Shown: one piece after another, positions 43,776 to 61,100 of the stretch | Layout: each line of letters starts with the position of its first letter | Position numbering within the stretch: the first letter of the stretch is position 1 | Assembly (NCBI GenBank): GCA_947044365.1 | Contig: OX345639.1 | Coordinates: 1,623,001-1,687,000, forward strand | Length of the DNA stretch: 64,000 nt | Source of the DNA: Petrosia ficiformis | Taxonomy: Eukaryota; Porifera; Demospongiae; Haplosclerida; Petrosiidae | Reading direction: 5' to 3' | The notes under the pieces: model-generated | What the model was told of the DNA's origin: nothing | What the model saw: the letters and a program-made list of their open reading frames with translations, nothing else | The model's database searches: none | Translations under genes and position numbers: made by a program

Positions 43776-46700
43776 ATGGAGTCACAAAATAAAAGAACTC
43801 ATTCTACTTCACTTTTGAAATTGGTGAGAAACTCACTCTCATGCATATTATATATATCATAACAATTTTCAATGATTGCAGTTTCGCTATGCCACCTGGC
43901 TAGATGCAATATTAATGCTAATTGCAGGAATGTGTAGCATTTTAGCAGGAGTAACATTGCCTCTACTAGTACTTGTGTTGGGATTTACACTAAATAATTT
44001 CATTGATTATGATGTGACTCTAACACTGACAGGAGGGAACTTCAGCAATGATGACTACTTCTGTAACATATCAACTCAGACGAATTTACTCGAATATCTT
44101 ACATCCAGCGATCCTGTGGATATGTTACGCAGTGAAACAGCTACCTACACTTATTATACGTTGGGTATAGCGCTACTGTTTTTTTTATCAGCATCTGTGT
44201 CTCGTTTTTTATGGTCTGTTAGTGCTACACGCCAGGCAAGAAAGATGAGACTGGATTATCTTAAATCAGTATTAACTAGATATATTGGATGGTTTGATAT
44301 CAATTCTTCTGCTGAATTACCTACTCATCTATCTGAGTAAATAACAAAAAACTTTTAATATATAATGTAACATGTGCTGTGTTCATTTAGGTCTATAAAG
44401 AAAATTGAAGATAGCATTGGCCAGAGCATTCCTATAACCATCCAGGAAGCTGTTACTTTTGTTTCAGCTTTTGTAACTGCATTTGCTGTCAACTGGGAAC
44501 TTACTGCAGTGACCAGTGCACTTCTACCTGTGATACTTGTATTTGCTTTCATCAGTGGAAAGGTGATTTTACTGTATAGTGTATTCAATTCTATGTCCAT
44601 GTATCAAAATTTAAAAAAACGCTTTTACAAGATATACTAAATTCACAAGATAATAATAAAATAAAATAAATACCTTTTCATACAGATATCTGCAAAGGTA
44701 AATATACGAAAACAAATTGCCCTTGGAATGGCTGGATCAAAAGCTGAAGAAGTCCTCTCTTCCATTAAAACAGTAATGGCATTTGATGGTCAGAATAAAG
44801 AGATTGAAAGGTACATTACTTATGTATGTATGTATGTGTGTGTATGTGTGACTGTGTATGTATATATGTATGTATGTATGCATATGTGTATGCCTACATT
44901 GCATAAGAATGAATGTATGTCATACAGATTTCTATTAAAGTGTATATTTATGTATGTATCTATATGAAATATACATTATAATGTCTGGCTTATAATTATT
45001 ATCACAGATATAAATATCATTTGAAGCGGGTCAAGAAAGAATCATATAAGATATTGATACTCCAAGCTTTGGTGTTAAGTCTAGTTGCTATGCTTGTCCT
45101 ACAGTACTATTCTTTGGGATTCTGGTAGGTTATATACATACATATATACTGTACTACACTCATACAGATGAATACAAATAGCAAATTAACGAATTAATGA
45201 AGTTTAATATATGAATCTAAAATGTTTTGTAGATATTAACTAGAGATTTGGTTGTTGTTTAGTAACTCATAAATTAACTAATCCAATATATGAATTATAA
45301 TGTGTAATCTATAATTAGTTGTACATACAGGATATCGTTATAATAACTATACATGCATATTTATGTTCTGTTGCTAATAAAATACTGTTATGTTAATTAT
45401 CATGGATGTATACTACTTGTATTACTGAACTACTAAACTAAAGGATAGACATAATCTGACAATCTGATATTCATTATAATTATTAAACATCACTAATTAA
45501 AATTTGATGAAGTGAATCCGCTGTCTGGTACATTTGGTCATGCATGTATACTGCTTGTATTACACAACTACAGGATATTAATAATCAGACATAATCTGAT
45601 AATTGAATTAGGATATATAATTATATATAATTATTAAACATTACTAATTAAAATTTGATGAAGTGAATCTGATGCATTTGTATTATATAATAAAATACTG
45701 TTATATCTATTTGTCATGCATGTATACTACTTGTAGTTGTGTAATCAGACATACATAGTCTGATAATTGAATTAGAATATAATTATAATTATATAATTAT
45801 AATTATATATAATTATTAAACATTCCTAATTAAAATTTGATGAAGTGAATTCGATGCATTTGTAAGATATATTAAAATACTGTTATGTCTATTTGTCATG
45901 CATGTATACTGCTTGTATTACACAACTGCAGGACATTAATAATCAGAGATAGTCTGATAATTGAATTAGGATATATAATTATATATAATTACTAATTAAA
46001 ATTTGATTACTTACTTGCAACTATCATGACAGAAGTTGCTATTTGATTTGTTGTTTTACTAGTAGCTTTAAACAAAACAATATACATCATCACTAAACTT
46101 ACTATATGAACTTTGAATGCTCCCTAAAAGAGTTGTAGAAAATATAGTAATTATTGTTTGTAATAATGAAGTGAATCCGATGTCTGGTGCATTTGTAAGA
46201 TATATTAAAATACTGTTATGTCTATTTGTCATGCATGTATACTACTTGTATTACACAACTACAGGATATTAATAATCAGACATACATAGTCTGATAACTG
46301 AATTAGGATATATAATTATTTATAATTATTAAACATTCCTCCGATGTCTGGTGCATTTGTAAGATATAATAAAATACTGTTATGTCTATTTGTCATGCAT
46401 GTGAACTACTTGTATTACACAACTACAGGATATTAATAATCAGACATACATAGTCTGATAATTGAATTAGGATATATAATTATATATAATTATTAAACAT
46501 TCCTAATTAAAATTTGGTGAAATGAATCCGATGTCTGGTGCATTTGTAAGATAATACAACAAAACTGTATAATTGTATCTAAAAGTGATTGTGTATAATG
46601 ATAAACTGAATATGAAATGATTACAATTTGTCATGCATAATCTTCAATAATAGGTATGCTTCTAGGCTGTTTGTTGACTGTTCTATCACAGCTGGAGATA

Positions 46701-49700
46701 TGTTTCTGGTAGGTTCAAGAACATGAGTATTTGTTGGAAACAAACAATGTCATATTCATATATCTATATTTAAACTTGTCTTTAAACTGTTAATTCACAA
46801 TTATGCTTATAATTAATATAAGTGCCTGTGCAAGTTATGACTTGATATTATTTAGGTGATATTAGAAATTATATTGGCTACATTCACACTTGCTGAAGTA
46901 GTACCTGAAGTTGGAGAGGTATTTGCAGCAACAGGAAGTGCTACAGTGGTGTTTGAAGTTATCGATCAAGTATGCTGCATGTGTGATATCTTAATATGTG
47001 CATGCCACAACTATCAATATTATTATTGTAGGAATCATCTAGTGATCCATTTTCTTCTAATACTACCATTCCGGATTCGATTCAAGGATTTATAAAATTC
47101 TTTAATGTTGTCTTCAGTTATCCATCTCGTCCTGATGTACAGATACTACATGGATTGGACTTAAGTATTAAACCAGGACAGACTATTGCATTAGTTGGTC
47201 CTAGTGGATGTGGGAAGAGCACTATTATGCAACTACTATTGAGATTGTATGATTATACTGGTGGAATGGTAAGTGATTAAATTAATAAATATTACTATCA
47301 AATACTCTTGTTCTAACCACAGATCTCATTAGATGGAACTGACATCAAAGAGTTAAACCTCCAGTGGTTACGAAACCAGATTGGTGTTGTATCTCAGGAA
47401 CCTGTTCTATTTAATGTCAGTATTGCTGAAAACATTAGTTATGGGAAGGAAGATGCTACTATGGAGGAGATTGAGAAGGCTGCTAAAGCTGCTAATGCAC
47501 ATAACTATATATCTGAACTACCTGATGGATACAATACATTAGTTGGTGAAGGAGGTGCTCAATTAAGTGGAGGTCAGAAACAACGAATAGCCATTGCTCG
47601 TGCACTAGTACGTGATCCCAAGATCCTTCTTCTTGATGAGGCTACTTCTGCTCTTGATACAGAGAGTGAGAAAGTTGTTCAAGATGCTCTAGACAAAGCA
47701 AGGGAAGGTCGTACTACTATCATCATTGCTCATCGTCTGTCTACTATTAAAACATCAGATGTGATTATTGGTATTGATAATGGGCGTGTAGTGGAGATGG
47801 GTAGTCACAATGAACTGATGGATAACAAAAGTCTCTATTATCAACTAGTCATGAACCAAACAAATGAACTTGAGGAAATTGAAGAAAATGAGGAAATTGC
47901 AGAAGGTATATAGCTAAGAATAATTTATATATTGTAGTACATGGTTTCACTACAATTATGATAATTAAGAGATACATTGATGTATATTGAACAATGTTAT
48001 ATACCAGAAATGGTATAAAGAAGGAAAAACCCTTTTCAATTTAACAATCAAGATTAATTATTCAATTCTTCTTCAGGTTTTACAAGGGCTGTGAGGCAAT
48101 CGTTTCGTAAAAAATCAATCAAAAGGAAGCCTTCATCTTCCAATTTAGTCAACAGAGCACGCCTGATAAGGTCTCTTAGTGTAAAAGAACGCAGTGTACG
48201 CAGACCAAATATTACAAGAGTGTTAAGTGTCAATGAAAATCACCGATACAGCGAGATCTTACAACAGAAAAGAATGAGAATAGTCCAGGTACATGTCAGC
48301 AATTAGTAGAAACTACTGTATTATTATTATCTCATCACGATCTCAACTTTGAATCTCTAGTTTCGTTTATCACAATACCATCTACTACAAAGTTGCCCAA
48401 CCTTTTTCCCTTTTTAAAAGAACAAACTTTCACAACCCTAGTATATAAACAATTATCTATTTATAACCTTTCCAATTTTTTTTAATTCCCTACAATCCAT
48501 AATCTAAACTCAACAGAAAGATACATAAATGTGTATATTTATTTTTTTTAGTCTCACAGAGATGATGCTATTGTAAGACAGAATGTGTCCACTGATATTG
48601 AAACTGGTGGTGAAAAACGAAGCCATGCAATCATTCTTTATCACAAGATACTGGCTTTATGTTTCAGCAAAGTTCACTGGTTCCTTTTACTACTAGCAGT
48701 CCTTTCTTTCACTACTATCAGTGTATTTTTATCTGTGACGTTTGTTCTGTTAGACGAACTACTAGCGGTAAAAATACATTAACATGTTTTGTAACAGTAC
48801 ATTCTTATCCTTTTTCTTTTAGCAATTTGGTAAAACAGACAGAGATGAACTACTTGATGGAGTTCGCTTCTATTCTATAATTTATGCAATATTTGGTTTC
48901 TGTCTTTTCTTCCTTTACATGATTGGAGTGAGTAATATATACACTAACTCTTACTTATGAACTAACTATCTATGTTTTTATTACAGATGAATAGCTTTGG
49001 ATTTGTTGGTGAACAACTGGCTGAGAAAGTTAGAGAGAAATCTTTTGGAGCAATGGTGAAACAAGATGTTAGTTGGTTTGATAAACCTGATAACTCTTTG
49101 GGTGTACTAACGCACAGATTAACATCAGATGCTTCAAACATAAATCAGGTCTTACTGATGATTACATGTTACAGTAATAGATATTTATAATTACTATTGA
49201 TTCTCAGGTGATGGATATACGTATGGGAGCAGTTATACGAAGTATTACAACAGTAGTAGGTGGACTTGCAGTCTCTTTTGCAGCAACCTGGGTTATTTCA
49301 TTAGTTCTATTACCAGCCTATATAAGTTTGTTTATTGGAGGGTATCTTCAGGTCATCTTGACAAAAAGATATGCCGATATTAGTAATACGCTACTTGAAG
49401 ATAGTGCTAAAGTTGCTGTTGAATCTATTGAGAATGTTTATACAGTTGCAACCCTTGGTATTGAAAAAAGAATAATGAAGAAGTACGATCAACTTTTAGA
49501 AAAACCTTTTAGGTGAGAAACACAACTATACTAATTATGAACACATCAATTTACATATTAATTATAGGTCCACACTGAAGGGTGCTGCAATCAATGGAAT
49601 TCTCCTTGGAATTTCATCTTCATTTGTGATGATTTGTGTGGCTGTAGCTTACATTGTTGGAGCATTCATTTACACATCTGATTCAACTGAGCCATATTAT

Positions 49701-51250
49701 GCCTATTTTGCTGAAATTTTCAAGTAAGATTATTGTATAATTAATGAATAAGTGCGATGGTATATGATATATACCGTTGTGGTCGCTACAGATACTAAAA
49801 TTATGGCTATGTGGTTGATCTACACAGTACATTTATGTCCTTCATAAACTTTCACAAAACGTCATTTGTCCTTTGCTATGAAAACATCCCTATTGCAGTA
49901 ATGTAACTATGTACATAGGAAGTTTTAAAATGCAAGGGAGGCTTTATGAGATATTTTAAGCCTGGGTCGCTAATATGCATCCTATACTGATTCGTGAGAA
50001 ATGGCTAGATCAGTGTTATTGATGCATATGCACATACACTGGAAAAAGAGTGAACACAGGTGTTGATATAGGCAAGTTTATTTATAGTATCTGGTATCTG
50101 AAGTATAGGCAAAACTTAGTATAGGTGAAACACTCGTATAGAGCTATTGATGTTCAGTAGAGTTTGTTGACGTAGAGATTGCATCTTCCAGTATATATCT
50201 TCTATTCTTTGATATATCTCATTCTCAGGACAATTGTCGTAATACTAGTTATTAGCCGGACTTTTAGGAGAGTATTTAGTGCTTTGCCAGATTCACAAAA
50301 TGCTGTACTGTCAGCAGAAAGAGTTTTACAAGTGGTATCCCGACAACCAACTATTGATGTTTCCTGTGATGTTGGTATTGTTCCTGTAAGTTACAAACTT
50401 TCATTTAAAAAATTGAATAAGTTGTATCTTTTTCACACAGGAAGAAACCAAAGGTGATATAAAGCTTCAAAAAGTTCGATTCACTTATCCATCTCGTCCT
50501 GGGGTGACTATATTAAAATCTTTCAACATATCCATTAAATCAGGCCAAACACTTGCTCTAGTTGGTCCCAGTGGTTCAGGCAAGAGTACTATCATCTCTC
50601 TAACTGAACGATTCTATGATCCAGCATCTGGAAGTATACTGTTGGATGGAGTTGATCTTCGTGACTTGAACATCTCTTGGCTTCGTCGTCAGATTAGTCT
50701 GGTCTCTCAAGAACCTGTTCTGTTTGATATGTCCATTGGAGATAACATTCGTTATGGAGCACTCTTCAGAGAAATCAGTGATGAGGAAATAATAGAAGCT
50801 GCTAAATCAGCCAATATACATGAGTTCATTCAGTCTCTACCTGAGGTTACAAATACATATAATTCCTTTATTATGTTAATCCCTTTATATTATATATAGG
50901 GTTATAGTACTAATGTTGGTTTGAAAGGAACTCAATTGAGTGGAGGTCAAAAACAACGTATAGCCATTGCTCGTGCCCTAGTAAGAGACCCAAAGATCCT
51001 CCTTCTTGATGAAGCTACCTCTGCTCTAGACACAGAGAGTGAGAAAGTTGTTCAAGATGCTCTGGACAAAGCCAGAAAGGGTCGTACTACTATTATCATT
51101 GCTCATCGATTGTCTACCATCTACAATTCAGACAATATCACTGTATTACACAAGGGTCGGGTGATTGAACAAGGAACACATTCTGAGTTAATGAGCAAGA
51201 AGAATGCTTACTACATTATGAATAATATAGAAAAACAAGAAGCTAGTTAA
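43776..51250 (+). CDS. ABC-C: full-length ABCB-type transporter
   Basis: Eighteen exons, 1324 aa: 43776-43823, 43882-44336, 44391-44562, 44686-44810, 45008-45124, 46654-46708, 46856-46969, 47032-47268, 47323-47905, 48077-48288, 48552-48767, 48823-48927, 48987-49148, 49208-49512, 49568-49723, 50229-50385, 50441-50845, 50900-51250. Same TMD-NBD-TMD-NBD layout as ABC-A and ABC-B. The two short first exons of those genes correspond to one exon here. NBD1: Walker [10 protein letters not shown] from 418, LSGGQ from 522, Asp546-Glu547. NBD2: Walker A from 1115, LSGGQ, Asp1245-Glu1246. Both ATP sites look complete. The loop sequons are NFS and NIS. The linker after NBD1 is longer and very basic (exon 10, many Arg/Lys/Ser, including [12 protein letters not shown]), a likely phosphorylated regulatory linker. 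Exporter role from family; substrate unknown. Confidence 0.92.
45350..46650 (+). repeat. Large tandem array in ABC-C intron 5
   Basis: About six irregular copies of a roughly 190-230 bp unit containing TTTGTCATGCATGTATACTA, TTACACAACTACAGGATATT, AATTAAAATTTGATGAAGTG and CCGATGTCTGGTGCATTTGT. Several copies are internally deleted. The array runs to within a few bases of the exon 6 acceptor. Confidence 0.85.
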
Positions 51251-51621
51251 TAATAATAGATTGGTGAAAACACTTTTTTTTGTTAATATAGACAGTTCTC
51301 ATATAAGTATTTGTTGTATTAATATGTCAATCATTCTGTAGTTTTTGAAAAGATAAAATGATAACTGAAATAATATCACTGTAATCTTTACACAACCCTT
51401 CACAATTGACATAGGCAGAGAATTCACTGAGTATGAAACGGTTGTCATTATTGAGTAATAGTTCATCAGTAACAGAGGAATCAATAATCAATGAACTGTT
51501 TTTATAAACCATATGTAGTTGTTAAATCTCTATTGATGCTAATTAGCAAACAAAAAACTCAATTATGCATAAAGGCCCTGATTAACTATGTAATAGACAG
51601 GAAGTCAATTGAAATAGGAAC
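51251..51621. other. Short spacer
   Basis: 371 bp of AT-rich DNA. I see no exon, repeat or clear regulatory motif; the ABC-C 3' UTR and the next gene's promoter should lie here. Confidence 0.5.
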
Positions 51622-52580
51622 ATGTTGTTAAGTTATCATCTACCGTTGTTGCTGGCCATTACATGGTTTTGTGAGTGAGAATTTAATCTAGTTAAAATGT
51701 TTGTTATTGTTTTGTTTGATTTTGCCACCATAGAAGCATTAAACCACAAGACACCATAGCATATGTTACAATGTAGCTATGATTATATTATGCTCATTTT
51801 AGTTTCAAACCTTCATCTGCAGGCATTGGCAATGGTGACATATACTTCAGTGTTCTTCTCCAAAGTGGTCACCAGTTGTGTTTCACAGTGGAAGGAGCAA
51901 ATAGGCTCAATTTAAATCTGGTACATAGTCCTGACATTACAATGAATGCTGTCTTCACTCAAAACTCCATCACAGAAGATATTCATTGGATGAATAGTTT
52001 AACAATCATTGCACATAACATACTTTACCAAGAAACAAACTATTCCGTTGTTATAAACTTTGATGATTTCAACAAATCAATTACAATTGAAGACAACGAA
52101 CAACTAAATGCTGAAGCTATTCAGAGCATTCGTATAGAAAGAGAGTCTGTGAGAATCATTTTTCAAGATGAATACAAGTTGCTGTCGGCTTCTACCCCTG
52201 CACAGTCTCACCATATAGTTTCAATAACTATAAAAGAAATTGAATTAGTCTTCGCTATTGAATACACTGGGAATAATCACCTTAATATAGTGTTTAAGTC
52301 CATACCATATCAATTTTCAGAGGATCAGTGTTCTTATCATGGTCTTATAGGACAGTTTTTCTGTGGTGGATATGAAGTTGATGCTTACAAAGAGATTTTA
52401 ATATTTCCAAACACTAATCAGAAAGTGGTTCCTGTATGGTATATACCCATACAGAGCTTCTTACCAGAAATGGATGGAGGATCCAAACAATACTGTTGGA
52501 TGACAATGTCTAGGCAGGACATCATTCAAGGGACATATCTAGACTATGTTGTACCATTTGAAGATTCAATACTGAAATAA
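51622..52580 (+). CDS. Predicted secreted protein, stand-alone ITIH C-terminal domain, 276 aa
   Basis: Exons 51622-51674 and 51803-52580 (phase 2 junction, donor GTGAGA). The first exon encodes MLLSYHLPLLLAITWFC, a typical signal peptide. The rest resembles the C-terminal domain of inter-alpha-trypsin inhibitor heavy chains: early LCFTVEGANRLNLNLVHSP, then the conserved HGLIGQFF near residue 195, and near the C-terminus CWMTMSRQDIIQGTYLDYVV. The VIT and von Willebrand A domains that precede this region in ITIH proteins are absent, and there is no room for them, because ABC-C ends 371 bp upstream on the same strand. The signal exon is inferred from phase and hydrophobicity; the ORF itself is open further upstream. 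In vertebrates ITIH heavy chains bind hyaluronan and matrix; whether this protein has such a role is unknown. Confidence 0.75.
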
Positions 52581-52902
52581 ATCAATACTCAGTCTAACTA
52601 TTAGTGACGTGTACATAAAACTAATGGTTTTGGAAAATTAAATAATTATTATCTATTTCATTATTATTATGCGAATCATACAAACGAACAAAAAAAAAAA
52701 TTCAAACAAAAGAAAAACAATAGAACAGAAGAGATTGAAACATTAAAAAAAAAACAAACAACCTCATAGCCATGGACTAATTTATATAGCAGTCAATACA
52801 TATTTTGTAGTAACAAATCATAAGCACTAATTATGATAATTATTATTTTAATACATAGAACAGAAGCTCCCTGCACACAATATTACTAGAAGGTATATGA
52901 AA
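52581..52902. other. Convergent 3' intergenic region
   Basis: 322 bp between the stop codons of the ITIH-domain gene (+) and RAB14 (-). Only A-rich runs near 52690 and 52745 and AT-rich sequence are seen. Confidence 0.5.
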
Positions 52903-57574
<4,672 letters not shown>

Positions 57575-58010
57575 AATTACTCAGAATAATTATTTTCTCC
57601 TATTCAATACAGAAAGATTTGAAGTATATTATTCCAGAGAAATCTTTCTAAAATATCCTGTTATTATATCTCTGAGGTTCTCTTTGGGTGATGAAGAGAA
57701 CTGAAAGAGATCTTCAAGGGTTGGGCTGTTTTACAAAGTATCTCGTGATAGTCACATGATATAACCACACCTAGAGGCACGATATGTACCACACCTATTG
57801 ACACACCTATAGCTTATAGCTAATATGGTGACTGTTGTGTAGATGTTTGAAGTAGTTGTATATTAGGAATAGTAAAGGTAATTGTTCCAATTTAATTTTA
57901 CAAACTATCTCTTTATTTATTTGTGTATGGTACTCATAATTTCACCTAAAAATGTAGAATACATTTATATTATATATATATATATATATCTAATATATAT
58001 ATATATATAT

Positions 58011-58058
<48 letters not shown>

Positions 58059-58123
58059 TATATTAATTTTCATATATTAATTGTCTATCTATTATTCTTT
58101 CCCAAAACAAGAGGATCTGTCCA
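57575..58123. promoter_or_regulatory. RAB14/EHBP1 divergent intergenic region
   Basis: 549 bp between the two start codons, containing an almost uninterrupted (TA)n tract over about 57969-58060 with one ACATGT. Both 5' leaders and promoters must lie here; no TATA-box position can be argued within so AT-rich a tract. Confidence 0.45.
57969..58060. repeat. (TA)n tract
   Basis: About 90 bp of alternating TA, interrupted by ATCTAA and TACATGTA; it ends about 65 bp before the EHBP1 ATG. Confidence 0.95.
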
Positions 58124-61100
58124 ATGTCTGCCATTCGTAAAATAAAGAGAGTTGGTAAAAAAGCAACAAAGTTTCAATATTCAGCGACTTATAATTCTGT
58201 TGTTGTTGAGTGTCACAGTGAGAAATGGTAAGGAATTGATATTGACTATCTTCCTAAATCAGTGTTTGGTAGGAATGATATAATAATTAAAATATGTGAT
58301 TGTGGATGTGAAAATGGGGCTTGTGCTTTGTCTAATTACACGTAATACATATATGGTACTATACTGTAATACTATGATAGAAATCCTATTCCAATTATAC
58401 TAGCTAATGTAGTACCATATATACTCTAATTATTTGATTTATTTCGTGTTCGCTTACATGAAGCATGACCGATAGTACATTAGACTTGCTATTTAGCCAT
58501 TTTGTTTGGGAAGCCAAGTAAACCAGGAAGATGAAGCATTACCTCATCTTCATGTGTATATTAACAGGAATTTTATCTTGGGGAGGGGAGAAATAGCAAA
58601 AGACAGTGCAAAGGTAAATTATCATAGGGGGGTGCGGAGGTATCCTCCCCACGAAAATTTTAAATCTAGGCTCTCTGAGGTTTCTTCTGGTGGCTTTTAG
58701 GGCCTCTAGGTGATGATATTAAAAATATTCCAGAGGCGTAAATATTCATCACATTTAAAAACCTCAAATAATCTCGCTTGCTAACTGGTACATAATTCAG
58801 TGTACCAGTATGCATGAGAAATAATAATACTCCACTGTGCTGTGTAATAGATAACAAGCTGAACACTGGACACTTCATCTATCGATGTACATGTAATATT
58901 GATGACTGGAATTAAACGTTTGGAACCCATAGTTAATCCAACTTAATTGAACAATATTATATAGCTCCATCGTGAGCTCTAGACTTCTTTGTTTGGGATT
59001 TAAAGCCTTTTTGAAGCCCTTCTTGGAACCCTTCTTGAAATCTTTCTTGAAATCTTTCTTGAAACTCTTGAATTCCTTCTCAAACCCTTCATAATACAGA
59101 ACTGTCCTCTTCTTGAACTGAAAGTGTAGACCAAAATTATTAAATTACTAAATTTAAAATAATAATTCAGGGGACACACTTGTTGTAGTATAAAAGGTTA
59201 ATATAATTTTGTTTTGTTGGTTTCAGTGGATATAAACATCCTTTTTAATTGCTGATGTAAATATCCAGTAGTAACATTGATGTTGTTTATGCATTTTTTT
59301 CTAATGATTGTTGCAAAATATTGAACTGGGACATGTACACATGTACTGTATGTGTGTGTATAAAGAATATGCTCTACTGCTTGCAAAATATTGAACTGGG
59401 ACATGTACACATGTACTGTATGTGTGTGTATAATGAATATGCTCTACTGCTTGCAAAATATTGAACTGGGACATGTACACATGTACTGTATGTACACATG
59501 TACTGTATGTGTGTGTATAAAGAATATGCTCTACTGCTTGCAAAATATTGAACTGGGACATGTACACATGTACACTGTATGTGTGTGTATAAAGAATATG
59601 CTCTACTGCTCTGTACTATACTGTGTTCTACTGAGTCTGTACTGTACTGTACCATGCAATAATGTAATGTACTATACTTAGTCTATACTGTACTATACTG
59701 TGCTGAGTTTGTACTGTACTATACATATACAATGCTATACAATACTGTACTGTGCTGTACTTAGTCTGTACTATGCTATACTAAACTATATGATATTGTG
59801 CTGTAAGTGCTCTATAACAGTACAGTAGAACCTCAGAGTTATGAACCTTTGGGAATGCAGAGTGTTCATAATTGTGAAATGTTCATGTCTCTGAACAATT
59901 ATTTCCATACTGTGTAGCAATAGTTGAAAGAGAAGCTCCTTTGTCCGCTTGAAGAATATCATTCTTTTGTTTTACAGTTAAAGTGTTTCTATTTGTAAGT
60001 AGCCATGTTCCATCAGTATGAACTGCACACATGCTAATTGTGGGTGTGGCTAACACGTGCATTGGATTTTTGCTGTTTGGTTAACCGGTTATTTTGTAAC
60101 TCTGGGGTTTGTATTTCTGAGGTTCTACTGTACTCCTTTGTATTGTACATAGTGAAGTAACAATACTACAATGTACTGTTAGTGGTTTTTAAAATTTTAT
60201 ATATGATACACATGCAGTAACATGTACATGTACGACGATTGTACGTATTTACAATGTACATGTACATATATCTACATGTACAGTAATAAATAGCTTAAGA
60301 TCCATTATAATCAATTGGCCATTGTAGCTTGGCAATGTGTTAAATATTATAGATTGTATAGTCATCACATTGTATATAACATTTGGCTTACTTTGAACTT
60401 AATAGATTGATCAGGACATAACATACACAGTTATATCTAACATTCCACATGTGATGTATACATATATATACATGTATGTACTATATGTATGTACATGTAC
60501 ATACATATAGTACATATACATGTATGTATGTACATATACATATATACATGTACATGTATGTACGTTGTAAGATTGCTGCTGTGGATTTGCAAACATTTCC
60601 ACTTATGATCAAATGCTAAATATTAAATAATCATTATTGCGCCATTTTTTATAATAAGCCAATGAATTAAGACACAGACAGAATTTCATTGACTTCCTGA
60701 CATGCTTGAATAGCAAATTAATGTTTGAATTTAGTGTTTCATCAATGTAGGAAATCTAGTCACTCATGTTACATGTACATGTATTTCTAGTCACACATGT
60801 ACAGTATTTGTTTATATATACAGGTGTCCTCATATGATATGTGTTGCTTGGCACAGAAGAGGAAGAAGAATTGTCTCTCAGGTATGTACATGTTCAGTGT
60901 TCTGCCCAGGATATTTAGAGTTGGTTGGATTTCTACTATATAGCATTAATAATAATCATAATTAATAATAATGATTATTATTATTGTTATACAGATTCTT
61001 CCATGGCTACCATCACCAGACAATTCTCTAAGAGGATTGGTAGTTTGGCCTGAACCAGAAGTAGTTGAGTCTACTGTCACTTTATACAAGGTAAATCAGT

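Noticed and set aside
22240..51250. Half-transporter (TAP/ABCB10-type) genes
   Set aside because: Exons of two TMD-NBD halves join in phase in each gene, so these are full-length transporters.
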